A stretch of DNA of 64,000 bases from Bacteroidales bacterium (GCA_015061035.1 SUXK01000001.1:1-64000); one strand, 5' to 3'; positions 8,407-17,399 are shown, numbered from the stretch's first letter. A program made the numbers and translations. Notes: a model not told the origin generated them from the letters alone.

Positions 8407-9831
8407 TTATAAAATTAAAGTGTTATTATATACTGTTGCTTGTTGCATAATGATAGCTGTTGTATCATCTGCCATATTACTACCTGTAAGTGTAAGAGTA
8501 TTATTGCTTACATCAGATCCAAAAGTGGTTATTTTATCCCATTCAAGAACGGTATTCCATATAGGACTCCAATTACCTCCCATATTCCCTATTGTCCTAT
8601 CCCAACGACGCTCTAATATCCCTGTAAATGTTATTAAGCGTTGTCTCCAATTATCGATGTTCCCTGCTCTTGAAGTAAGTAATAATCCAAACTTTCCACT
8701 TGTTGCATCTGTTACTACCTGTGCTCCCTCTTGCATAGTGTTAATAGAACCGATTTTTAGGGAGTCAACCTCTCCTTGTAATGCTGTCTCTGCATTCTGG
8801 GCTCGCGTGGTTTCGGCTGTGATATTCTTTTGCAATGTTTGTTCTACCTCTGTTGCACGCTTATTCTCTGCTGTTAGTTGTTCTTTTGTCGCAAAGGTTT
8901 CTAATGCTGACTCTGCAACAGTTTCTATACTTTGAGCCAATGCATTCTCTGCCTGTGTGGCTCTTGTCTTCTCTTTATCTATATTATTTCGCAATGCTGT
9001 CTCTGCATTTTGAGCTCGCGTGGTCTCGGCGGTAATTGCCTTTTGTAATATCTGTTCTGCACCAACGGCACGTTTGTTCTCTTCGCTTAATGCAGTTTTA
9101 GTGGCAAAGGTTTCTGTCGCATTATCTGCAACACCTTTTATTGATGATGATAGTGTTGCTTCTGCCTCTTCGGCTCGCGACTTTTCGGCATTGATACTCT
9201 TTTGCAAAGCGGATTCTGCATTTTGAGCTCGCGTGGTCTCGGTAGAGAGATTTGTTATAACATTGTTCCATTTATTGCGTTCTGCTTCGGTAATAGTATA
9301 AGATTTTGCAATTTCAGATCTCACCCATTGGCCTCGCTCTTCACTCCATACCCAATGTATTAAATAACGAGCATTATGAGGGTATATGGTTGCTTCATTC
9401 CATCCTCTTGACATGATACCGACAACAGAGTTGCCTCGAATAATCCAAATACCAGCGCTATCTGCATCATGTTGATTATCTATATCTGTAAGTGCCGCAT
9501 CTTTATATATAGCATCACTATTGTTGTTTAGATATAAAGTGCCTTTGAACAGACTATTTATGATGTCTGCGCTATTAGCTTTCTCAGACTCAACTTGTTT
9601 CGCTCGGGTTATCTCGGCATTAAGGTTATTTACCAAATTTTCAATTGATGCTTCTAAACTCTCTCCTCGCTCTTTGTTATATTTCCCTTGAAGAGCAGAT
9701 AATAGTCCTATAATATTCTTTTGAGGTATTTCAGCAGTTGGGGTTAGAATCATATCTATTAACTCCGCAAAATCATTTTCTGTCGGATATTGCCCAGCCC
9801 TGAATTTCTGTTTTAATTCTGCTTTGGTCAT
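8407..9831 (-). CDS. Coiled-coil tail fibre protein
   Basis: This 474-aa protein has three parts. The N-terminal MTKAELKQKFRAGQYPTEND segment is shared by many Bacteroidales phage fibres and probably docks on the tail. The middle (about residues 70-350) is a long heptad-rich region built from repeats around AETTRAQNAETAL and ENKRA-x-x-EQ-x-LQK, expected to form a trimeric coiled coil. A C-terminal domain follows (DNWRQRLITFTG, GNWSPIWNTV). The DNA repeats matching these units are nearly identical within the gene, so unit number could vary by recombination. It lies between the collar-domain and distal fibre genes. Confidence 0.65.
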   Translation of the reverse strand: MTKAELKQKFRAGQYPTENDFAELIDMILTPTAEIPQKNIIGLLSALQGKYNKERGESLEASIENLVNNLNAEITRAKQVESEKANSADIINSLFKGTLYLNNNSDAIYKDAALTDIDNQHDADSAGIWIIRGNSVVGIMSRGWNEATIYPHNARYLIHWVWSEERGQWVRSEIAKSYTITEAERNKWNNVITNLSTETTRAQNAESALQKSINAEKSRAEEAEATLSSSIKGVADNATETFATKTALSEENKRAVGAEQILQKAITAETTRAQNAETALRNNIDKEKTRATQAENALAQSIETVAESALETFATKEQLTAENKRATEVEQTLQKNITAETTRAQNAETALQGEVDSLKIGSINTMQEGAQVVTDATSGKFGLLLTSRAGNIDNWRQRLITFTGILERRWDRTIGNMGGNWSPIWNTVLEWDKITTFGSDVSNNTLTLTGSNMADDTTAIIMQQATVYNNTLIL

Positions 9832-9833
9832 AA

Positions 9834-10799
9834 TTATCTTGCTTTAATGATATAACTTAACACATAATATGGAGGTAAATTATTATGGGATTGATCCCCT
9901 CCAACAGAGCCTGTATTCCCCGTAAGCCAACCATCAAGAGTATAATCATTACCATGATCGATTTTATTATTCCCATTTTGATGCCCATAATATGAGAATC
10001 GGTGCGTATGGCTCGGCATCTCCTCTACTGTAAGTGTATGCTCCTTTTCACCACCGGTAGCACCTTTATTGGCGAAGTTCCCTTCGGAACTCTCATCTCC
10101 CGGAAGTTGCCCCACAATAAAACGACCTCTGAGGTCAGGAACTCTGAAGTATCCGGATTGGGTGGTTTGGGTTTGATTTAAATAATCAGATGCAGAATTG
10201 TAAGCAGTGCCGATTACGTCATATAGAGAGGGATAATCTGATTGCTTATATTCTGCGCCATTGCATAGCAAATAACCGTCAGGTATGTCACTGCCATCTC
10301 CGCCCGGCCATATAATTATACCACCGACAGGATTGTTTAATAGGGCTATTTGGCGTAATGCGTTATCCAATGCCTGCTTAAGTTCTACATTAGTTTTTCC
10401 CATAAGCGGGGTGAAGTCATCCCAAGGAATAGCACCGTCATCTCCCTCAGAACATACAACAAGTTTCCTCTCGGTATATGCTGCTTCATATACTGCTTGT
10501 TCTGTTCCACTTTCGCCTACGGCTATTACGCTTTCATTTACGGCTTCAACCTTTAAAAAGCCATCGTTTTGCCCTGCTTCAAACTGTAATACCTCACCAT
10601 TGGGGTAAGCGTCAGTTTTAATATATGCATAGCCTGTACCATGAGTATTATCCGAAATCTCCCCGCCAGCCAATATTATTTTATCCCCGGCAATGGCACC
10701 GAGCATTGCAAGCAATGTATCGTTATCTTGTAATCTTGCAAGAGTATTGCTATCGAGCGGATAACTCTCTTTACTTAAAAAATTTCCAACTGTCCTCAT
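9834..10799 (-). CDS. Phage tail collar-domain protein
   Basis: A 321-aa tail protein. Residues about 155-215 are a clear tail-collar domain: GGIIIWPGGDGSDIPDGYLL, then CNGAEYKQSDYPSLYDVIG and VPDLRGRFIVGQ. The end (THRFSYYGHQNG, HNNLPPYYVLSYIIKAR) is the usual C terminus of this family. The first 150 residues are unassigned. Collar domains are found in short and side tail fibres of phages such as T4 and P2. It sits between the gp48-position gene and the coiled-coil fibre, separated by 2-4 bp from its neighbours, so it belongs to the leftward late operon. Confidence 0.8.
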   Translation of the reverse strand: MRTVGNFLSKESYPLDSNTLARLQDNDTLLAMLGAIAGDKIILAGGEISDNTHGTGYAYIKTDAYPNGEVLQFEAGQNDGFLKVEAVNESVIAVGESGTEQAVYEAAYTERKLVVCSEGDDGAIPWDDFTPLMGKTNVELKQALDNALRQIALLNNPVGGIIIWPGGDGSDIPDGYLLCNGAEYKQSDYPSLYDVIGTAYNSASDYLNQTQTTQSGYFRVPDLRGRFIVGQLPGDESSEGNFANKGATGGEKEHTLTVEEMPSHTHRFSYYGHQNGNNKIDHGNDYTLDGWLTGNTGSVGGDQSHNNLPPYYVLSYIIKAR

Positions 10800-10803
10800 T
10801 GTA

Positions 10804-11274
10804 TTAATCTTTATATATTACTTTATACCGTTTACCTGCTAATTTGTATTTGTCTATCAATTCACACACTTTATTTACATATTCAGAGTCTGATTTGGAT
10901 ATTATTACAGCAAAACCATTACCTACTAATTCCGACACCCCCTCTTTATAGATTAAATACTCAGCATCTTTTTCGGTAAGTATAACCTGCTCAACCTCTC
11001 CGTTATCATTCTCTCGATACAAGAGTATAGCTTTACTTTCGTTCATATCTATAATCTCGCAGAGTATAGAGGTTTTATCCTTTATCAATTTTACGAGAGA
11101 ATATACTTGCCCGGAATAACTCAACTTTAATTCAACATCCGCTTTGAAATTTTCATATCTTTCATGTAAGCCTTTTATTGCTTCGGCTATTGCCCTATAA
11201 ATACATATAAGTATGCCTCGTCGAAGTATGGCAGGGGTTAGAATAAGCATTATGCGTAAATATTTATCTTTCAT
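10804..11274 (-). CDS. Hypothetical tail protein in the gp48 position
   Basis: I do not recognise the family. The protein is 156 aa from the ATG at 11274, which overlaps the baseplate J stop (ATGA) and is therefore preferred over the start at 11307. A hydrophobic segment (YLRIMLILTPAILRRGILIC) near the N terminus is followed by a mixed alpha/beta region. In Mu the gene after baseplate gp47 is gp48, so a baseplate or tail-tip role is inferred from position only. Confidence 0.4.
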   Translation of the reverse strand: MKDKYLRIMLILTPAILRRGILICIYRAIAEAIKGLHERYENFKADVELKLSYSGQVYSLVKLIKDKTSILCEIIDMNESKAILLYRENDNGEVEQVILTEKDAEYLIYKEGVSELVGNGFAVIISKSDSEYVNKVCELIDKYKLAGKRYKVIYKD

Positions 11275-12098
11275 CGTGCGAGCGTTGAGATTGTTGGGGT
11301 TATACATTTATAATACCCTGCGGCAGGAGTATTACGGGCAGATATAGGAGCTGTACCGCCATCTTTTATTTCTGAGGCAGATGCAGTGCAGTCTATCACT
11401 CCAATCACAGACTGCACTGCATCAACCAATCCCGAGTTTGTGTATTCTCCATTAAAAGGCAGGTTCTCCACATAATCTTTTACGGCTGTTTCTATTTCAG
11501 CTTTTACATTTTCTTCATCAAGTAAACCATCATAAGTTACATCTAATTTAACGCTTATCTCTGAAGGCTTTTTGTTGATTATATTTATTGCAACGCCTGC
11601 ATCTTTTATGCGGTTAAGGTAGGTAGCAAGTTTAGAGCATTGTTCAGAACTGAGCGGTTCACGCCCGGTATTACCTTCTGTTGCAACTTTTATATCTATC
11701 TGCGAAGTTTGGGGGTTTTCCGTAGCAGAAGCAAATTTTACAACTTTGCCATTTTCAATATCTTGCTCACTCCAATTTGAAGTATCGAATTTGTCGCTAT
11801 CGGTTATAAGTGGAGCACCATAGATAAAAGCCATTGTTTTATCTCTATACCAACGCAGGGTGTGAGGCATACGCTCATCGAGCATAGCATTAACTTTATC
11901 TATGTGAGTATCTAATAATCTCTCAACGACATAGAGAGCCGAAGCCACTACATAGAAAATAATGTTTTCAATTGAGACTTTCGAGAAGGCATCTTCCCAT
12001 TTTGTACCGGGAGTGATGCCATACTTTATTTGCACCTCTCGTTGGGCGAGATATTCGCTTGTAATACTCTCTTTAATTTGGTCTATTGTTCTTGCCAT
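11271..12098 (-). CDS. Baseplate J-like protein (Mu gp47-like)
   Basis: This is the baseplate wedge protein that links the inner baseplate to the fibres in contractile tails. The 275-aa sequence has an N-terminal helical part, a middle (GREPLSSEQCSKLATYLNRI, DAGVAINIINKKPSEISVKL) and a C-terminal part (ENVKAEIETAVKDYVENLPF, GEYTNSGLVDAVQSVIGVID) typical of the J/gp47 family. It is the first gene of a leftward operon that begins 39 bp from the 92-bp element at 12138-12229. Downstream genes overlap it or follow closely. The family call is good; assembly details are inferred from homologues. Confidence 0.75.
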   Translation of the reverse strand: MARTIDQIKESITSEYLAQREVQIKYGITPGTKWEDAFSKVSIENIIFYVVASALYVVERLLDTHIDKVNAMLDERMPHTLRWYRDKTMAFIYGAPLITDSDKFDTSNWSEQDIENGKVVKFASATENPQTSQIDIKVATEGNTGREPLSSEQCSKLATYLNRIKDAGVAINIINKKPSEISVKLDVTYDGLLDEENVKAEIETAVKDYVENLPFNGEYTNSGLVDAVQSVIGVIDCTASASEIKDGGTAPISARNTPAAGYYKCITPTISTLAR

Positions 12099-12137
12099 TT
12101 TATTAAGTTTTTAGTTGTTAGCAACTCTATTTCGTTG

Positions 12138-12229
12138 GCAAAATTGCATTGTTTGCGTCTGCTCTGCAAAAAGTTCTACCAACCTGATATATATTTTTTA
12201 TAATTAATGTATTAATAGAGAATTTTGCA
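12138..12229. promoter_or_regulatory. 92-bp divergent late control element, copy A
   Basis: The element lies between the divergent genes at 12098 (minus) and 12248 (plus). A same-length copy in the same orientation lies at 22834-22925. At least 70 of 92 positions agree, including a run of 24 (12178-12201). The edges are inverted copies of GCAAAATT/AATTTTGC, with an extra GCAAAAAG at 12166-12173. No TAnnTTTG box is present, which fits activator-dependent promoters firing in both directions. Confidence 0.65.
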
Positions 12230-12247
12230 GAGTAAAATTAATTTTCA

Positions 12248-12541
12248 ATGAAACGTACAGGTATTACAATTAATGCTTATGGCTTCATACAAGTTGGGGC
12301 ATCAGGAATAGAGATAGGCGACACCTTAGAGCAAAACGAGATGTTACTTTTGGCTCTGCAACAGGGCGAAAGTAAGGAACATCCATTACTCGGCATAGGG
12401 ATATCGGATATGGTTAATGATGACAATATGCTTGATTGGCAGTGGCGTATAGTAGAGGGGTTGGCCATTGATGGAATAAAAGTAAAAGAGTTGGCAATAA
12501 ACAATAACACCATTAACATAACAGGAGGCTATGAAAGTTAA
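12248..12541 (+). CDS. Small baseplate protein, Mu gp46/gp25-like (tentative)
   Basis: A 97-aa protein opening the rightward baseplate operon. The pattern (GDTLEQNEMLLLALQQGESK, EHPLLGIGISDMV, then WQWRIVEGLAIDGI) resembles the small gp46/GpW-gp25 baseplate wedge proteins, which mark a fixed target level and then a C-terminal strand pair. The match is by pattern and gene position opposite gp47, so it is tentative. It starts 18 bp after the 92-bp element and overlaps the next gene by 11 bp. Confidence 0.45.
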   Translation: MKRTGITINAYGFIQVGASGIEIGDTLEQNEMLLLALQQGESKEHPLLGIGISDMVNDDNMLDWQWRIVEGLAIDGIKVKELAINNNTINITGGYES

Positions 12542-12821
12542 ATCACGACAAACCTATTACGATATTGCACTTGAGCAATACGGCTCTGCCGAGTATGCTT
12601 TCGACATTGCACAGGCAAACAACAAATTACCTTTTGATGTAGCAGATGGAGAAATTGTATTACCCGATAGCATTATCGCAAATAAGAGCATTACAAATCA
12701 CTACAAAACAAGCAAAATAAGTCCCGCAACAGATATTAGCAACAGATTACTCTCCCCAATCGATGAGGATAACGGAGGTATCGGTTATATGGGAATAGGA
12801 ATTAATTTTATAATAAGTTAG
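12531..12821 (+). CDS. LysM-like small tail protein (tail protein X-like)
   Basis: A 96-aa protein whose first 50 residues (RQTYYDIALEQYGSAEYAFD, IAQANNK, GEIVLPDS) fit a LysM-type module like those of tail protein X and baseplate hub-associated proteins. The remainder is unassigned. It overlaps the gene before it and is followed 3 bp later by the DUF6046-like gene. A structural role at the hub-tube junction is inferred from family behaviour and context. Confidence 0.55.
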   Translation: MKVKSRQTYYDIALEQYGSAEYAFDIAQANNKLPFDVADGEIVLPDSIIANKSITNHYKTSKISPATDISNRLLSPIDEDNGGIGYMGIGINFIIS

Positions 12822-12824
12822 GTC

Positions 12825-13430
12825 ATGGAAAAACAAGATATATATCAAGCGGTAACAACGCCCATCAGGTTTGTTCAAGATAAAACAAACTTTGCCGTAA
12901 TGGCTCAAAATGCTTTGGGATTGGCAATGCCTCCTGTTATCCCTGTAAAGTGGAATCCCGTAGTGCCTAAAGCGAATGGAGAAATTACGCAAAGTACAGG
13001 GTTTGAGGCGGGAGATTATATGTTTCAATGCCCGACAGTTTTAAGTGTGGAAGGCAATGACTTTTACCTACCATTTGACCCCGTTATATCTGTAAGTTGT
13101 AAAAATATTATCACTCGCCGATATGTAGCAAAAGGCAGAACATCAACCTCTATAAAAGAGTTTTGGAGCAAAGATGATTACAGAATATCAGTAGCAGGGG
13201 TAATACTTGCCAATGATGCAAACGAGTTAAACCAATATATTGCCAATTTGCGTGAGGTATTGGAATATTCCGGCAGCGTTAAGATTGTAAACGAGATACT
13301 AAACAAGGCTTATAAGATTAACCATATAGCCATAGAGGATTACAATTTCCCATTTACCAAAGGAATGGAAAATCAAACATTCTCATTTAACGCATACGCC
13401 GATGACCCCTCCTATTTATTGGAGGGGTGA
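12825..13430 (+). CDS. Phage tail/baseplate protein, DUF6046-like
   Basis: A 201-aa protein that I match, with moderate confidence, to a family confined largely to Bacteroidota phages (DUF6046). The central stretch (FYLPFDPVISVSCKNIITRR, then GTSIKEFWSKDDYRI-like sequence) and the C-terminal EDYNFPFTKGMENQTFSFNA are typical. It lies between the LysM-like gene and the hub gene, about where Mu has gp43. Its last 19 bp overlap the 3' end of the opposite-strand moron at 13412-13765. Confidence 0.5.
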   Translation: MEKQDIYQAVTTPIRFVQDKTNFAVMAQNALGLAMPPVIPVKWNPVVPKANGEITQSTGFEAGDYMFQCPTVLSVEGNDFYLPFDPVISVSCKNIITRRYVAKGRTSTSIKEFWSKDDYRISVAGVILANDANELNQYIANLREVLEYSGSVKIVNEILNKAYKINHIAIEDYNFPFTKGMENQTFSFNAYADDPSYLLEG

Positions 13431-13765
13431 GGTACTCCCGGGAATGAGTTTACAAATTGAACTTTTATATCTGGGAATGACTCAACGAATTGTATTTTAT
13501 AGTCTGGGAAAGATTCTACAATCTGCCATTCGCAACCTCTGTCGGGACGTTCATTGATTATCTTAATCTTTACGTCAGGGAATGAGTTTACCACCTGAAC
13601 CTTTAAATCAGGGAATGATTCTACAATCTTTACTTTGGCTGCCATGGGATATATCTCTTCGCCATCTATATATACAGCATTCCCATCAGGTAAATAAACA
13701 AATTTACCTTTTGCAAATAATGATAAAGAGGTGAAAATTGAAAGAATAAGTAATAATCTTTTCAT
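13412..13765 (-). CDS. Exported SFPD-repeat protein, probable moron
   Basis: A 117-aa protein with a signal peptide (MKRLLLILSIFTSLSLFAKG) and then about six short repeats of the form hydrophobic-x-hydrophobic-V-x-SFPD (for example VKIVESFPDLKVQVVNSFPD). One interrupted unit contains RPDRGCEWQ. Repeats of this layout recall the small knotted 7(1) septoil-knot proteins of Bacteroidota; this is a suggestion, not a firm call. It is on the minus strand inside a plus-strand tail operon, and has its own host-type promoter. It is likely expressed in the lysogen and exported. Function unknown. Confidence 0.65.
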   Translation of the reverse strand: MKRLLLILSIFTSLSLFAKGKFVYLPDGNAVYIDGEEIYPMAAKVKIVESFPDLKVQVVNSFPDVKIKIINERPDRGCEWQIVESFPDYKIQFVESFPDIKVQFVNSFPGVPHPSNK

Positions 13766-13789
13766 AATTGATTAATTTTTTTATTAAGA

Positions 13790-13797
13790 CAAATATA
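13790..13797 (-). promoter_or_regulatory. Promoter -7 box for the SFPD-repeat gene
   Basis: On the minus strand TATATTTG matches TAnnTTTG and lies 24 bp before the ATG at 13765. This leaves room for a short leader. Confidence 0.55.
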
Positions 13798-13817
13798 ACA
13801 AAATAAAGTTTAATTCT

Positions 13818-14795
13818 ATGCTGAAATTGATACACGATATAAGAATAGGCAATATACATATCCGCCGCCTTGACAAGGTGGAGATACGCAAAAGTGTCGA
13901 GAACCTATGCGACACTGCCACAATATCAATGCCCGCAACGATATATAACAAGCCTCTTAAAGATATTAAGCAATTAAAGGTTGGCGATAGCGTACATATA
14001 CAACTCGGTTATAACAGTGATGACAACCTTAAAACAGAGTTTAAAGGATATTTAAAGAGCGTTCAAACAACATCGGAGGGTGTCAAAATAGAGTGTGAAG
14101 ATGATATATACCTCTTTCGTGTTCCCATGAATGACGAGGAGATAAAATCTCCTACGGTAGAGCAACTTCTAAAAAAGTGTGTAGCTGCTGTTGTCAAGCA
14201 ACATAATATCTCATTAAGTGTCGATTGCAAATATGATTTCTCTTACGACAAATTCACCATTCATAAAGCAACGGCATACGATGTTTTAAAGAAGATTCAG
14301 GACGAAGCAAAACCAAATATTTTTATTAAGGATAAAACATTATGTATATACCCTCAATTCTATGGAGATTTTGGTCGAGCCAAATATGACTTCTCAAAGA
14401 ATATTGATGCTGACGGATTAGACCTAATATATAAAAGAGAAGATGAACGCAAATTACTTGTAGAAGTAACAGCCAAAGATAGTGCAGGCAAAGAGATTAA
14501 AGTTATAGAGGGTGCACCAGGAGGGGATAAGATAACAAAAAAACTACCTTTTATTAGCAATAACGAAAGTTTAAAAATAGTAGCAAAGGAGACTTTAAAT
14601 TTAAATATTTACACAGGCTACGAAGGCAGTTTTACAGGTTGGCTTGTACCTTTCTGCGATACAGGATATAAGGTAGAACTTATAGACCCCGAAGAGGAGT
14701 TTAAGAACGGCACCTATTATGTAACTGCAGTAGATATTGAGTATTCACCATCGGGAGGTAAACGAAAAATATCTCTCGGCAAAAGATTGTCATAA
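13818..14795 (+). CDS. Baseplate hub protein (Mu gp44/tail protein D-like)
   Basis: A 325-aa hub protein expected to form the ring between tail tube and spike. The N-terminal barrel region (LKVGDSVHIQLGYN, KTEFKGYLKSVQTTSEGVKI), a middle with TAYDVLKKIQDEAKPNIFIK, and the C-terminal TGWLVPFCDTGYKVELIDPE and YYVTAVDIEYSPSGGKRKIS are characteristic of gp27/gpD-type hubs. The next gene (spike) starts 2 bp later. It follows the moron with a gap of about 50 bp but presumably belongs to the same rightward late operon. Confidence 0.75.
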   Translation: MLKLIHDIRIGNIHIRRLDKVEIRKSVENLCDTATISMPATIYNKPLKDIKQLKVGDSVHIQLGYNSDDNLKTEFKGYLKSVQTTSEGVKIECEDDIYLFRVPMNDEEIKSPTVEQLLKKCVAAVVKQHNISLSVDCKYDFSYDKFTIHKATAYDVLKKIQDEAKPNIFIKDKTLCIYPQFYGDFGRAKYDFSKNIDADGLDLIYKREDERKLLVEVTAKDSAGKEIKVIEGAPGGDKITKKLPFISNNESLKIVAKETLNLNIYTGYEGSFTGWLVPFCDTGYKVELIDPEEEFKNGTYYVTAVDIEYSPSGGKRKISLGKRLS

Positions 14796-14796
14796 T

Positions 14797-15330
14797 ATGA
14801 ATAACTTAAGCAGAATAAAAGAGAGCATACAGAGCATAGCAGGGCGCAACATCAATGACGATTGCTATGTAGTTGGAGAGGTAACAGAGGCAAACGGCAC
14901 AACCTGTTCTGTCAAGATAAACGAGACCTTAACCCTTACCGATGTATTATGCATTGCCACTGATGACGGAGATAGCAACAATATAAAGATTAAACCCAAA
15001 ATAGGCAGTAAGGTGCTTATGGCAGACTTGTCGGGTGGAACTCTCCGCCAAATGGTTGTTGTTGCATATACACAAATAGCAGAGTTGGAGATGCCTAAAA
15101 TAGATAGTCTGATTATCAACGGAGGCGAAAATGGAGCTATAATCAATATAGATGAATTAACGGATAAAATAAATAAGGTTATAGATGTTTTAAACAATCT
15201 TATAAACTCATATAATAGTCATACACACTCAGTCCCGTCATTCGGTACATCAGGTACTGCAGTTCCATCCAACGATAATGCACAGTATCTCAACAAAAAT
15301 GATTATTCCGATAATACAATAAAACATTAA
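14797..15330 (+). CDS. Baseplate spike protein, gpV/gp45-like
   Basis: A 177-aa protein with an OB-like domain (CYVVGEVTEANGTTCSVKIN, IGSKVLMADLSGGTLRQMVV) and a C-terminal tip containing SHTHSVPSFGTSGTAVPS. The HTH triplet resembles the metal-binding tip of phage central spikes. I start it at the ATG at 14797, directly after the hub stop, rather than at 14737, which would overlap the hub by 59 bp. Its stop codon overlaps the tape-measure stop on the other strand by 4 bp, so this is a convergent end of two late operons. Confidence 0.75.
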   Translation: MNNLSRIKESIQSIAGRNINDDCYVVGEVTEANGTTCSVKINETLTLTDVLCIATDDGDSNNIKIKPKIGSKVLMADLSGGTLRQMVVVAYTQIAELEMPKIDSLIINGGENGAIINIDELTDKINKVIDVLNNLINSYNSHTHSVPSFGTSGTAVPSNDNAQYLNKNDYSDNTIKH

Positions 15331-17087
15331 GCAGTGGTTGTTGCCATATATAATATACGGGCAACAGCCTCTTCAATCTCGCGAGTCATTGCTTGCTTAT
15401 TTTCTGCATATCCACCATTAAACACGATATTCTCTATCATCTTACCAAGATTGATAGTTATCTGGGTGTTACGTGTTCCGCCCGAAGATACATTTGCCGA
15501 ACTATTTTGAGTAGTGCTTGGTTTAGTACCATCTGTACCATTACCATTTGTAACAAGATTCTGCAATTGATCATTAGTGCCAAGAGTCTCCTGTTTCTCT
15601 TCGGTCTCTTCTTTACCTTTCCACCCCATCTCTATATTAGCGAGAGAGTCCTTTGCTTTTAGAGCATAATCAGCAACCTCTTTTGCTCCATCTGCGATTG
15701 CTTTTTTTCTGGCATCTATATCTCCGTTAATTTGGTTTATCATTGCCTGGTTCTCGGTACTGTCTCCAAGTCCGCAAGCTTCTTTGAATTTATACCAACC
15801 AAGTTTTATAGCGTCAAGACCCATCATAAGCCCGTTTATCATTGTTGTCCACTGCAACTTTATGCTTGTCACATAAGCAAAGAATCCGTTTTTTATAAAT
15901 CCCCAGACTCCATCCCACAAACTTCCCCAACCTGTTATTTTAGAGCATAGCCAAGTAATTACTCCAATAAGAATGACAATTCCAGATATAATTAGGGCAA
16001 TTGGATTAGCTTTCATTACTGCATTCCATATTGCTTGGGTAGCTGCACAAACTTTTGTAATGGTATTCCAAACCATCTCTTTTGCTATAAGTATATTCAG
16101 CCAAACCTCTTGAAGCATAAGGGAAGCGGTTTGCAAATTACAGGCAATAGTTAATATTGTAATTGCTGCTGCTATACCTATAAGAATTGGTGCAAATTCA
16201 GTTAGGAAATCCCATATACCCGAAAAAGCAGAACCTATACTTGTAAGTATGCCGGGAATAGATTCAAGAAAACCAGTGGCAAATTCAACACAGGTATCAA
16301 TAAGAGGTTGAAGTTTATTAAATACAGACACCAGAAACTCATCGAATGTATCTTTGAGTTGATTTATTCGCCCAGATGTTGAATTACCTGCCTTTTCTGC
16401 TCCCTGATAGAATAGTCCTCCCTCTTCGGTTGCCCATGAGAATGCTTGAGCCACCATTTCGGCAGATATTGCACCTTTGCTCATCTCATCTTTAAGAGTT
16501 GTCATACTCTTACCTGTCTTTTCGCTTATAACAGACAAAGGGTTAAAACCTGCATTAATCATCTGCATAAGGTCCTGCCCCGTCAGTTTACCTGTACTTG
16601 ATGTTTGGGCAAAAGCAAGAGATAGAGATTGCATCTTATTGGCATCACCCATAGAGATGTCTCCTATCTTTTTTAGCATCGAAAAAGCACTCTCTCCCTC
16701 AATGCCAAATTGCATCATTGTTTTTTGTGCATCAAGGAGAGAAGTCTTATCATATACTGTATCTTTGCCATATTTAGCAATCTTTTTAAATAGGGCATCT
16801 GCTGCAGCTTCATTACCTTTCATCAAGGTTGTCATATCCAACTTCTGAAGCTCTGTCTCACTTCCTACATCAACTATCTTACCTATGGCTCCTGAAACTT
16901 TATCAATGGCAGTACGAGCAATATTCATCATAGCATCTAAACTAATTGCTTTACTTCCAATCTTATTAAACAAAGATGTTGTATGTTCGGAAGTAATGTT
17001 TAGTTTTTTCATCGCTGAGTCAAGCGATGCTATCCCAGTGTAGACATTTCCCGCAAGATTTATTGTAAATTCTAAAGTTTTGTCCAT
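15327..17087 (-). CDS. Tail tape measure protein
   Basis: A 586-aa tape measure protein, the scaffold that sets tail length and leaves through the tube during ejection. The N-terminal region has the usual tape-measure domain (SETELQKLDMTTLMKGNEAA, SLAFAQTSSTGKLTGQDLMQ, GAISAEMVAQAFSWATEEGG). Long hydrophobic helices follow at about 290-390 (ILIGIAAAITILTIACNLQT, IALIISGIVILIGVITWLCS), then a polar C-terminal tail. Using about 1.5 angstrom per residue, a tail of roughly 85-90 nm is expected. It comes after the tail-assembly-chaperone genes in the leftward operon, with a small opposite-strand gene between. Confidence 0.9.
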   Translation of the reverse strand: MDKTLEFTINLAGNVYTGIASLDSAMKKLNITSEHTTSLFNKIGSKAISLDAMMNIARTAIDKVSGAIGKIVDVGSETELQKLDMTTLMKGNEAAADALFKKIAKYGKDTVYDKTSLLDAQKTMMQFGIEGESAFSMLKKIGDISMGDANKMQSLSLAFAQTSSTGKLTGQDLMQMINAGFNPLSVISEKTGKSMTTLKDEMSKGAISAEMVAQAFSWATEEGGLFYQGAEKAGNSTSGRINQLKDTFDEFLVSVFNKLQPLIDTCVEFATGFLESIPGILTSIGSAFSGIWDFLTEFAPILIGIAAAITILTIACNLQTASLMLQEVWLNILIAKEMVWNTITKVCAATQAIWNAVMKANPIALIISGIVILIGVITWLCSKITGWGSLWDGVWGFIKNGFFAYVTSIKLQWTTMINGLMMGLDAIKLGWYKFKEACGLGDSTENQAMINQINGDIDARKKAIADGAKEVADYALKAKDSLANIEMGWKGKEETEEKQETLGTNDQLQNLVTNGNGTDGTKPSTTQNSSANVSSGGTRNTQITINLGKMIENIVFNGGYAENKQAMTREIEEAVARILYMATTTA

Positions 17088-17114
17088 AATATTTTATTAT
17101 TTAAATCTTTTTGT

Positions 17115-17122
17115 TATATTTG
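17115..17122 (+). promoter_or_regulatory. Promoter -7 box almost touching the start codon
   Basis: TATATTTG is a full TAnnTTTG match on the plus strand and ends only 4 bp before the ATG at 17127. The transcript would begin at or very near the start codon. Confidence 0.5.
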
Positions 17123-17126
17123 CAGT

Positions 17127-17399
17127 ATGATAGTTATAACAACCATATTCTGGATTATTGTAGGTATAATAGCATTATACATTACTATTTTTGTTGTTGC
17201 TTTTATCTATAATGGTTATCTTCTTGCTACAGGTAAAATGAGTAAAGAAGAACTTGACCACAAAGTTCAACTTAATAAAGAAAAGCAAAAGGAGGAAAAA
17301 GCAAAAAGGGCTATGAATAAAAAAAGATATAAATTCAAAGACGACCTAACTTGGATTCATTTCCCAGCACCATTAAATCGTTGGGACTTTTGGAATTAA
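17127..17399 (+). CDS. Small membrane protein, probable moron
   Basis: A 90-aa protein I do not recognise. Residues 1-33 form one hydrophobic segment (IIVGIIALYITIFVVAFIYN). A charged, Lys/Glu-rich stretch follows, and it ends with FPAPLNRWDFWN. It is on the plus strand between the tape measure and tail-assembly-chaperone genes, which are both minus. It has its own host-type promoter, and its last 4 bp overlap the end of the frameshifted chaperone frame. The layout is that of a moron expressed from the lysogen. Membrane localisation is predicted; function is unknown. Confidence 0.6.
   Translation: MIVITTIFWIIVGIIALYITIFVVAFIYNGYLLATGKMSKEELDHKVQLNKEKQKEEKAKRAMNKKRYKFKDDLTWIHFPAPLNRWDFWN

Noticed and set aside
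8780-9240. Near-identical DNA repeats around GAGCTCGCGTGGT as a regulatory repeat array
   Set aside because: They are in frame and encode the TRAQNAE heptad units of the coiled-coil fibre, so they are coding repeats.
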